Source: Anaerolineaceae bacterium (GTDB taxonomy: Bacteria > Planctomycetota > Phycisphaerae > FEN-1346 > JAACEH01). From it: 7,850 nt of DNA. Made by a program: the position numbers and the translations under genes. Under the pieces are notes generated by a model. The model made no database searches. It was not told the DNA's origin and saw only the letters and a program-made list of their open reading frames with translations. The stretch spans positions 1 to 7,850 of the forward strand of contig JAACEH010000064.1 in the NCBI GenBank assembly GCA_011682595.1, read 5' to 3'. Below, in pieces: positions 1-7,850 of the stretch (position 1 is the first letter of the stretch; each line of letters starts with the position of its first letter).

Positions 1-11
1 GAATCCCTGTT

Positions 12-29
12 GAGTCGAAAGAGTCGAAA
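12..29 (+). repeat. 9-bp tandem direct repeat upstream of the PFOR start
   Basis: The nonamer GAGTCGAAA occurs twice back to back (12-20 and 21-29) and ends three bases before the ATG at 33. It occupies the place where a ribosome binding site is expected, and no clear GGAGG-like sequence is seen there. Only 32 bases of upstream DNA are in the window, so the promoter cannot be judged. Confidence 0.6.
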
Positions 30-32
30 GTC

Positions 33-3596
<3,564 letters not shown>

Positions 3597-3623
3597 GCCG
3601 GGCAGTTAATTCGCAGAAGCACA

Positions 3624-3656
3624 AAGCGGAGTCGTCCCCAAAGGGCGGCTCCGCTT
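3624..3656 (+). terminator. Intrinsic terminator of the PFOR gene
   Basis: AAGCGGAG at 3624-3631 pairs with CTCCGCTT at 3649-3656. The stem continues inward through TCGTCC/GGGCGG with G-T wobbles, giving about 14 bp around a 5-base loop (3638-3642). It lies 28 bases after the stop codon and is followed by the pyrimidine-rich CTTCTTGT. The U-tract is imperfect, but stem length and position fit a Rho-independent terminator. Confidence 0.75.
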
Positions 3657-3791
3657 CTTCTTGTGACCCGACGTTCGCAACAACCGAAGTCCCGACATTC
3701 GTCCCCTACAGCGGTTTGCAGTTTCAGGTAGCCTTGGCGCCCTCATGACTAAGAAACTATCTCAGAACCGTTCCCGTTCGTCGCGGGGTGC

Positions 3792-3818
3792 CACGGTTGC
3801 GCAGCAAAAGCAACCGTG
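3792..3818. repeat. REP-like hairpin A (left half of the paired core)
   Basis: CACGGTTGC (3792-3800) and GCAACCGTG (3810-3818) form a perfect 9-bp stem around the loop GCAGCAAAA. Nearly the same unit, in reverse orientation, is found at 6836-6861, so this is a dispersed repeat and not a local palindrome only. Confidence 0.75.
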
Positions 3819-3832
3819 CTGGTCCGCCAGCG

Positions 3833-3861
3833 GCCACGGCTGCACACAGCGCAGCCGTGGC
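3833..3861. repeat. REP-like hairpin B (right half of the paired core)
   Basis: GCCACGGCTGC (3833-3843) and GCAGCCGTGGC (3851-3861) form a perfect 11-bp stem with a 7-base loop. It is an inverted, diverged relative of hairpin A, separated from it by 14 bases. Two inverted REP units with a short spacer is the layout of REPIN/BIME elements, which are mobilised by RAYT (Y1-type) transposases. Assignment to that class is inference from shape. Confidence 0.7.
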
Positions 3862-3887
3862 ACCCATTCTGAGATAGTTTCTAAGCC

Positions 3888-3975
3888 CGCCCGTACGGGC
3901 GAGACACGGAACAAGCCCGCGGCACTGCCGCGGGATACCAACAGCGCGCCCAGCGTCCCCCTGCGGCACAGGGGG
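3888..3975. repeat. Run of three strong GC hairpins
   Basis: Three palindromes follow one another directly after the mobile element. CGCCCGTACGGGCG (3888-3901) is a perfect 14-bp palindrome. CCCGCGGC/GCCGCGGG (3916-3923, 3927-3934) has a 3-base loop. CCCCCTG/CAGGGGG (3957-3963, 3969-3975) has a 5-base loop. None is followed by a T-tract, so they are unlikely to be intrinsic terminators. They may be further extragenic palindromic repeats or part of a structured transcript. Confidence 0.6.
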
Positions 3976-4260
3976 CTTGGCAACGGTGCAGGCAACTGCG
4001 GGCCGTGGTGCCGGGCAGCTTTGGCGAGGCCCCGGCGGAGTGGCGATAAGACCTGCTATTTTCTCCAGACGCCCAGAGGTTTTTGGGGAATCTTGCCCGG
4101 GCCGGCGGCGTTAAACCTAACGGGTCGGTTCCGGCCGCCGGGGAAAGTGTGCGCCTGCGGCCGGTTGGTCGGGTGGGCTTGGGTGGCGGCCTTGGGTGGC
4201 GGACGCCAAGCATCTCTGGGACTCACCTGCGGGGCCTGATGACATGTGGTGCAGATTCTT
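3976..4260. other. Gene-free GC-rich leader/intergenic stretch
   Basis: No convincing gene is seen here. The open frames crossing it run through palindromes and lack ribosome binding sites and recognisable protein motifs. Visible structure includes an 8-bp stem CCGGCGGC/GCCGCCGG (4102-4109, 4134-4141) enclosing a 24-base apical region that itself holds AACC/GGTT. There is also a G-tract segment (4171-4202). A weak promoter-like pair, TTGGCG at 4021-4026 and GATAAG at 4045-4050 (18-base spacer), could start a long leader for the downstream gene. I do not recognise any known riboswitch, 6S, SRP, tmRNA or RNase P signature. Confidence 0.4.
4171..4202 (+). repeat. 12-bp direct repeat within a G-tract (possible G-quadruplex)
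   Basis: CTTGGGTGGCGG occurs at 4178-4189 and again at 4191-4202, one base apart. Together with the preceding GGGTGGG (4171-4177) this gives four GGG runs (4171, 4175, 4181, 4194) with loops of 1, 3 and 10 bases, plus additional GG pairs. This composition is compatible with a G-quadruplex on the + strand, about 120 bases upstream of the 4321 start. Confidence 0.45.
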
Positions 4261-4265
4261 GCGGA

Positions 4266-4305
4266 TTTTCGCCTCGCTGGGCCGTATAAGCGATAATACA
4301 ATAAT
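4266..4305 (+). promoter_or_regulatory. Possible promoter -10 patch for the pseudoprotease gene
   Basis: A short AT-rich patch in otherwise GC-rich DNA contains TATAAG (4285-4290) and GATAAT (4292-4297), either of which could be a sigma-70-type -10 box. A good -35 match at the right distance is missing: TTTTCG at 4266 and TTGCGG at 4259 are both about 20 bases from the nearest usable -10. If GATAAT is used, the leader would be short, starting just before the ribosome binding site. Confidence 0.35.
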
Positions 4306-4312
4306 AGAGGAG
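4306..4312 (+). promoter_or_regulatory. Ribosome binding site for the 4321 start
   Basis: AGAGGAG lies 8 bases before the ATG at 4321. It is the clearest Shine-Dalgarno sequence on the + strand of the window. It fixes this start, which also places a signal peptide at the N-terminus. Confidence 0.8.
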
Positions 4313-4320
4313 CACAGGTC

Positions 4321-5940
4321 ATGAAAAGCATCCGCGGAATTGTTGTTTCAACGGCGATGATCCTGCTGGCGGCGTGCATCGTGACGGGGCAGACTTGGCG
4401 GCGCAACAATGACGACCGGCCGAGCAGCACTCGTCCCCGGCCACAGGGTCAAACGGTCGAAGAGGGCCAGTCGCGCGCTCCGGATAGCCAGTCGAACCTG
4501 CCGGCCAACCAAGAGAAGATTCCCGCCCCGACTGAGCCGGCCGGTGAGCCGGAGCCCGTCAAGGACGGCGGGTTCGCCCGGGCCTATGCAGCCAGCGCGG
4601 CGGGGGTGGTGCGAATCTACCTGGACAAGAACCGCAAGGCGATCGGCTTTCTGATCAACGGTCCGGACGAGGATCACAACCTGGTGGTGACCAACTTCCT
4701 GTCGGTGGCCGGGGCGAACTGGATCGACGTCCGCGGCGGCATCGACGGAACGAAGATTCGCGTCAAGGGCCTGCTGAACCACGACGAGAAACAGGACCTG
4801 GCCATTATCCTGGTCAAAGCGTCCGACAGCCGCAAGGTCAAGCCGCTGACGCTGTCGAACCGGGACCCCCGGAAGAAGGAAACCGTCTACGGTTTCGGAT
4901 TGAGCAACCGCAATTACCCCGGCTGGGCGGGGGCCGGCAAGGTGCTGGGAATCGCCGGCGGGGCCGACATCGACGGCCCCCCGGGGTCGCAATGGATCAG
5001 CACCGAGGGGGTGGTCACGGCGAACAACCGCGGCGGCCCGCTGATGAGCAGGGACGGCCGGGTGGTCGGCCTGTGTGCCAGTGGCGGCCGGCTGGGCCGC
5101 GGTCCGCACCTCTCGGTTCCGGTGTCGAAGATTCGCGATCTCGTCGGGCAGGACAATTTCGGTCCCGGGCGGTTCCCGAGTCCGCTGGGAGCTTTCCGCT
5201 GGCCGGAGGCCAAACGGAAGCGGCCGGAGGTTTTCAGCCAGTCGAAGATCCGGGCGGCCATCTTCGGCCTGAAGAAGACCCTGGACTGTAAGCGCTGCAA
5301 GGGCTTCGGGTACCTGGTCACGCCGCAGTACCGGGTGGACCAGGCCACCGGCCGCAGAACCCGCCTGGCCGACAAGAAGGAGATATGCCCCGATTGCGGC
5401 GGGGCCGGAGTGGTCATCAAGCCGAGCATCCAGCAATTGGTCTCCTCGATGTCGAAGGCCTTGCTGAAGCCGCACAAGAAGATCGACGAAGACGAGCTGG
5501 CCAAGCTCCGCAGCCTGGCCCGCGAGTCGTTCGACCGGGCAGCCGTCAATCGCAAGCTGCTGGCCGACGCCCTGACGCCGGCCGCCAAGCGGTTGCTGGA
5601 GGACGCGGACAAGAACCGCGGCCAGGCCGTCACCTTCGTAGCCCGGGTGGGCCCGACCCACCGCTTCTACGGCAAGCAGTACCAGTGGCTTCTGCCGTAT
5701 GATTCCAGCCAGTGGGTCATGACCACCGGGGCCGACGTCCGGGGGGCGCGATGGACGCAACCGCCGCCCCAGAACAATCCTCGCCGCCGCCGCAGGTGGC
5801 GCCAGAGCCAGCAACGGCAGCGTAGTTCGGCTTACGTTCTGGCCTCGGGCATCATCAAGGGCCACACCGTCATTTCGGTCAACAAAAAGATGTACGAAGC
5901 CCCGCTGGTGGAAGCCGCAGACCTGGCCGTGCTGAGGTAA
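4321..5940 (+). CDS. Exported trypsin/HtrA-fold pseudoprotease with DnaJ-type zinc motif
   Basis: A 539-residue exported protein of unknown role. Residues 1-24 form a signal peptide (SIR, then a hydrophobic stretch). LAAC at 16-19 fits a lipobox, but the hydrophobic run continues past the Cys, so ordinary signal peptidase I cleavage near TGQ (22-24) is also possible. Residues 25-85 are a Pro/Gln/Glu-rich linker. Residues about 88-270 follow the HtrA trypsin pattern, but Leu127 stands where TNxHVV has its catalytic His (TNFLSV). Asp159 is kept (DLAIIL), and Arg237 replaces the nucleophile Ser (NNRGGPLM for GNSGGPL). The fold therefore looks intact but inactive. Two CxxCxGxG motifs follow (Cys323/326 and Cys356/359, about 30 residues apart), enough for one DnaJ-like zinc site. 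Residues about 370-433 are helical. Residues 434-539 are beta-rich and resemble an OB-like domain, interrupted by a very basic Pro/Arg/Gln linker at about 480-505. No J-domain or PDZ domain is seen. A scaffold or peptide-binding role at the envelope is plausible but unproven. Confidence 0.85.
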   Translation: MKSIRGIVVSTAMILLAACIVTGQTWRRNNDDRPSSTRPRPQGQTVEEGQSRAPDSQSNLPANQEKIPAPTEPAGEPEPVKDGGFARAYAASAAGVVRIYLDKNRKAIGFLINGPDEDHNLVVTNFLSVAGANWIDVRGGIDGTKIRVKGLLNHDEKQDLAIILVKASDSRKVKPLTLSNRDPRKKETVYGFGLSNRNYPGWAGAGKVLGIAGGADIDGPPGSQWISTEGVVTANNRGGPLMSRDGRVVGLCASGGRLGRGPHLSVPVSKIRDLVGQDNFGPGRFPSPLGAFRWPEAKRKRPEVFSQSKIRAAIFGLKKTLDCKRCKGFGYLVTPQYRVDQATGRRTRLADKKEICPDCGGAGVVIKPSIQQLVSSMSKALLKPHKKIDEDELAKLRSLARESFDRAAVNRKLLADALTPAAKRLLEDADKNRGQAVTFVARVGPTHRFYGKQYQWLLPYDSSQWVMTTGADVRGARWTQPPPQNNPRRRRRWRQSQQRQRSSAYVLASGIIKGHTVISVNKKMYEAPLVEAADLAVLR

Positions 5941-5943
5941 GAG

Positions 5944-5993
5944 ACCGACACCCACCCTTCTTTTTCATCGGCCGATGAAACGTCCGTGTCTGT
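5944..5993. repeat. Perfect 18-bp palindrome nested in an outer inverted repeat
   Basis: TTTCATCGGCCGATGAAA (5963-5980) is a perfect 18-bp palindrome just after the pseudoprotease stop codon. It is enclosed by ACCGACAC (5944-5951) and GTGTCTGT (5986-5993), which pair with one mismatch. No T-tract follows on either strand, so a classical intrinsic terminator is not supported. A 3' RNA-stabilising hairpin or a protein-binding palindrome are alternatives. Confidence 0.5.
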
Positions 5994-6073
5994 TGGCCCC
6001 AGCCTTGTATGATCTCTGCGACCGGCGAGAATAGGTCTCACGTGTAAAGAGGCGCTGCTGTCCGGACGATAAT

Positions 6074-6108
6074 GGATCATGGCCACGCAAGCGTGGACCA
6101 TGCCATCC
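6074..6108. repeat. Long imperfect hairpin between convergent genes
   Basis: GGATCATGGCCACGC (6074-6088) pairs with GCGTGG-A-CCATG-CC-ATCC (6091-6108), with a bulged A and two unpaired C. The core CCACGCAAGCGTGG is perfect. It ends two bases before the stop codon of the minus-strand membrane-protein gene. It lacks a T-tract, so it may end or protect that transcript only as a hairpin. It resembles extragenic palindromic repeats more than a terminator. Confidence 0.6.
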
Positions 6109-6110
6109 GT

Positions 6111-6767
6111 CTACTTGGCTACGAGTAAAGACGCAATTCTATCCCTCTTCGCTTTTGCTCTTCTGACAATCTCACGACGAGGAAGGTAAAGTCGAATGCG
6201 TTCCCACCAGGAGTAATGTGGATAGAACGCTGGCTTCACTGTCTCGCGGTGCTTGGCCATTACGTAGATCGCGGAAAAACAGTGAAAAAGCTCTTCTCTC
6301 TTATCATGGACCCGGTCCTCGAAGATACTGACCCCTTGCTCCCAGCAGGCGATTATTGAGTCTTGGTATTCGGCCACGAAAGTACTGAGAAGATGCGGTA
6401 TTCTACTATGCCAGACTACTATTGCAGCGATGTCAAACTGCCTGTAAGCCGCCTTAGCATAGTATATTAATGTCTCTGATTCAGACATGCCATCTTTGTT
6501 CGTGTCTAACCACCCCGTTGGTTTTGCCCACTTATTCTTCGGCAGGGGTTCCGCGGGCGAGAGCTCTTGGAAACGCCGCAACAGCTTCCTGCCTTTAGCA
6601 CAGCAGTCTTCTTGAAGGTCTTGCATGATGGCGCCGTATGCAGAGACAAAGTTGGCGGAATTTCGTTTCCGCAATGTGAAGATGATCGCACCCAGGCCCA
6701 CGGCCTGTGCTATAAAAACAAGCCAGTCGAAATACGTTGGTTCAGTACCGAGAACAAGTGGTGGCAT
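6111..6767 (-). CDS. Unrecognised single-pass membrane protein, AT-richer than neighbours
   Basis: I do not recognise this 218-residue protein. The start at 6767 is chosen over the ATG at 6803 because AGGAG (6776-6780) sits 8 bases upstream of it. The longer start has no such site, and its extra 12 codons run up to the edge of the repeat at 6808-6867. Residues about 15-32 (WLVFIAQAVGLGAIIFTL) form one transmembrane helix followed by RKRN, so the bulk is probably cytosolic. The rest is mainly helical, with a D-T-N-K-D-G loop at 88-93 that resembles an EF-hand calcium loop and a basic C-terminal tail. Codon use is unlike its neighbours, with many CTT, GTT, ATA, GAA and CAA codons, and the DNA is visibly AT-richer. 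Palindromic repeats flank it on both sides. Together these suggest recent acquisition. A membrane-anchored helical accessory or defence-type protein is possible, but nothing proves it. Confidence 0.7.
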   Translation of the reverse strand: MPPLVLGTEPTYFDWLVFIAQAVGLGAIIFTLRKRNSANFVSAYGAIMQDLQEDCCAKGRKLLRRFQELSPAEPLPKNKWAKPTGWLDTNKDGMSESETLIYYAKAAYRQFDIAAIVVWHSRIPHLLSTFVAEYQDSIIACWEQGVSIFEDRVHDKREELFHCFSAIYVMAKHRETVKPAFYPHYSWWERIRLYLPRREIVRRAKAKRDRIASLLVAK

Positions 6768-6775
6768 AAAACATT

Positions 6776-6780
6776 CTCCT
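6776..6780 (-). promoter_or_regulatory. Ribosome binding site that decides the start at 6767
   Basis: On the minus strand AGGAG precedes the ATG at 6767 by 8 bases, within AAAGGAGAATG. TATAAA directly upstream (6780-6785) resembles a -10 box but is too close to the ribosome binding site to be a convincing promoter, and no -35 box is seen. Confidence 0.7.
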
Positions 6781-6807
6781 TTATACTGGATTCGGAGTCG
6801 CACCGTA

Positions 6808-6867
6808 TGCAGCCGTGCTTCGTGGCGCTACCGGGCACGGTTGCTGAACTGCGCAACCGTGGCAGCC
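6808..6867 (-). repeat. Second, truncated copy of the REP-like paired repeat
   Basis: Read on the minus strand, this begins TGCCACGGTTGCGCAG, then AGCAACCGTGC, matching hairpin A of the 3749-3885 element except in the loop. A spacer of similar length follows, then CACGGCTGCA (6808-6817 on the + strand), matching the first arm of hairpin B. The closing arm of hairpin B and the outer terminal repeats are absent. The intact hairpin is CACGGTTGC (6836-6844) with GCAACCGTG (6853-6861). It lies between the membrane-protein gene and rny, 25 bases past the rny stop codon. Confidence 0.7.
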
Positions 6868-6891
6868 GTCACAGAATCGCGCAAAACCGCT

Positions 6892-7850
6892 CTAGGAGAC
6901 GTAGCGGGCGTACTCGACGGCCCTCTTCTCGCGAATGCAGGTCACGCGGATTTCTCCGGGGTAGGTCAGGTCGGCCTCGATCTCCTTGGCGATGTCGCGG
7001 GCCAGCTTGACAGCCAGGGCGTCGTCGGTCTTGTCGGCGTTGACGATCACCCGAATCTCGCGGCCGGCCTGGATGGCGTAGGCCGACTCGACGCCTTTTT
7101 CCTTGAACTGCATGGCGATCGCTTCGAGCCGCTCGAGCCGCTGAATGTACCGTTCGAGCGATTCGCGGCGCGCCCCCGGCCGGCTGGCGCTGACCGCGTC
7201 GGCCGCCGAGACGACCCAGGCGTAGATGCCGCTGGCCGGCTTGAGGTCGTGGTGACTGCCGGCCGCCTCGACCACCTCGGGCACCTCGTTGTAGCGACGC
7301 AGCAGGTCGGCCCCGATCTCCGGGTGGCCGCCCTCGACCTCGTGGTCGACGGCCTTGCCGACATCGTGCAACAGCCCGGCCCGCCGGGCCAGCCGGGCGT
7401 CCAGACCCAACTGCTCGGCGATCATTCCCGACAGGTGGGCCACTTCCATGGAGTGCTGCAACACGTTCTGCCCGTAACTTGTCCGGAACCGCAGGCGGCC
7501 CATCATCGGAACCAACTTGTTGTTGATGCCGCGGACTTTCATCTCCATAATGGCTTGTTTGCCGGCTTCCTGGATTTCCTGGTCGACCTCCTTGCCCGTC
7601 TCGGCGACCACCTCCTCGATCCGCGAGGGATGGATTCGCCCGTCCAGGATCAGCTTGGCCATGGCCCGCCGGCCCACCTCGCGACGCACGCTGTCGTGGG
7701 CACTGACGATGACCACGCCCGGGGTGTCGTCCACAATGACGTCCACGCCGGTGGCCTTCTCGAAGGCCCGGATGTTGCGTCCTTCGCGGCCGATCACGCG
7801 GCCCTTCATCTCGTCGTTGGGAATATCGACCGAGGAAACCGTCGATTCGG
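6892..7850 (-). CDS. rny: Ribonuclease Y, C-terminal part (5' end outside window)
   Basis: Membrane-anchored endoribonuclease that starts mRNA decay, cutting single-stranded 5'-monophosphate RNA with a metal-dependent HD active site. The visible 319 codons cover the KH, HD and C-terminal domains. The frame stays open to the edge with [11 protein letters not shown], so the ATG at 7809 is internal and the N-terminal transmembrane helix and coiled coil lie beyond the window. The KH motif [11 protein letters not shown] is at 7771-7803. HD-domain signatures are [16 protein letters not shown] (the His-Asp pair at 7363-7368), [11 protein letters not shown] and SHHD, then [18 protein letters not shown]. 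The C-terminus ends with the usual [18 protein letters not shown], followed by RYVS and a TAG at 6892-6894. No truncation or missing metal ligand is seen in the part present. Confidence 0.95.
   Translation of the reverse strand, partial: ESTVSSVDIPNDEMKGRVIGREGRNIRAFEKATGVDVIVDDTPGVVIVSAHDSVRREVGRRAMAKLILDGRIHPSRIEEVVAETGKEVDQEIQEAGKQAIMEMKVRGINNKLVPMMGRLRFRTSYGQNVLQHSMEVAHLSGMIAEQLGLDARLARRAGLLHDVGKAVDHEVEGGHPEIGADLLRRYNEVPEVVEAAGSHHDLKPASGIYAWVVSAADAVSASRPGARRESLERYIQRLERLEAIAMQFKEKGVESAYAIQAGREIRVIVNADKTDDALAVKLARDIAKEIEADLTYPGEIRVTCIREKRAVEYARYVS

Larger units (their letters stand above)
3749..3885. mobile_element. MITE-like element with terminal inverted repeats and target duplication, enclosing a paired-hairpin core
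   Basis: GAAACTATCTCAGAA at 3753-3767 is a perfect 15-bp inverted match to TTCTGAGATAGTTTC at 3867-3881. The pair is flanked by TAA on both sides (3750-3752, 3882-3884). The boundary is ambiguous because the 5-bp direct repeat CTAAG is also present at both ends (3749-3753, 3881-3885), which would leave a 14-bp terminal repeat. The body of about 129 bp has no coding capacity. Inside lies a second inverted repeat, GGGTGCCACGGTTGCGC (3786-3802) against GCGCAGCCGTGGCACCC (3849-3865), with one G-T mismatch. Its two arms each fold into a hairpin of their own. Terminal repeats plus flanking direct repeats fit a non-autonomous element moved by a DDE transposase encoded elsewhere. A 3-bp TNA duplication would suit part of the IS5 family, but no transposase is here to confirm that. 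Confidence 0.72.

Noticed and set aside
3749..3885. CRISPR-like repeats
   Set aside because: The repeats are inverted hairpins with one copy each, not regularly spaced direct repeats with unique spacers, and no cas gene is present.
3745..4239. 164-codon + strand open frame in the intergenic region
   Set aside because: It runs straight through the inverted-repeat element and the hairpin cluster and has no ribosome binding site. The translation is repeat-derived and shows no domain.
3976..4260. Known structured RNA (riboswitch, RNase P, tmRNA, SRP, 6S)
   Set aside because: None of the conserved sequence blocks of these families could be found by eye. It is left as an unclassified leader.
4056..4430. 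Minus-strand open frame containing CTTCH, a heme c-like CxxCH motif
   Set aside because: A single short motif in a frame that overlaps the promoter and start of the pseudoprotease gene, with no export signal and low-complexity surroundings. Best explained as chance.
4321..5940. Active HtrA/DegP serine protease
   Set aside because: Positions expected for the catalytic His and Ser are Leu127 and Arg237, and there is no PDZ domain.
4348..5955. A 535-codon antisense open frame lying opposite almost the whole pseudoprotease gene
   Set aside because: It has no signal, ribosome binding site or recognisable motif, and its composition is the Arg/Leu/Gly/Ala pattern of a GC-rich shadow. The + strand frame has a good ribosome binding site, signal peptide, HtrA-type blocks and zinc motifs.
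6567..7010. 147-codon + strand open frame crossing the membrane-protein start, the repeat and the rny end
   Set aside because: It lies opposite two supported genes and its C-terminal half is an Arg-rich shadow of rny. There is no motif and no ribosome binding site.

Overview
This 7.85 kb window is bacterial chromosomal DNA with four protein genes. Three are GC-rich and one is clearly AT-richer. The organism is probably an anaerobic or facultatively anaerobic bacterium with a planctomycete-like character (possibly Phycisphaerae). That is an inference from three things: a single-chain pyruvate:ferredoxin oxidoreductase, a secreted trypsin-fold protein carrying a DnaJ-type zinc motif, and GC-rich intergenic DNA full of palindromic repeats. 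No rRNA or other phylogenetic marker is present to prove it.

Layout. Positions 33-3596 (+) encode a complete pyruvate:ferredoxin (flavodoxin) oxidoreductase of the NifJ/Por type, followed by a good intrinsic terminator at 3624-3656. A gene-free stretch of about 720 bases (3597-4320) follows. It holds a compact MITE-like element with terminal inverted repeats and a paired-hairpin core (3749-3885), three more strong hairpins (3888-3975), and a GC-rich leader with a G-tract/direct-repeat segment. It ends with a small AT-rich promoter-like patch and ribosome binding site. Positions 4321-5940 (+) encode an exported 539-residue protein. Its trypsin/HtrA-like domain has lost the catalytic His and Ser, and it is followed by a two-repeat DnaJ-type zinc motif and a C-terminal beta-rich domain. 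A convergent 170-base gap with two palindromes leads to a minus-strand, AT-richer gene (6767-6111) for an unrecognised 218-residue single-pass membrane protein. The window ends with the KH, HD and C-terminal part of ribonuclease Y (minus strand, 7850-6892, 5' end outside the window).

The genes do not form one pathway: a central-metabolism enzyme, an exported pseudoprotease, a probable late-arriving membrane protein and an RNA-decay enzyme sit side by side. The linking theme is the repeat family. The CACGGTTGC/GCAACCGTG hairpin in the 3749-3885 element recurs, inverted, between the small membrane-protein gene and rny (6808-6867). The most unusual items are the nested element at 3749-3885 and the pseudoprotease. 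I found no CRISPR array, tRNA, rRNA or recognisable transposase gene.
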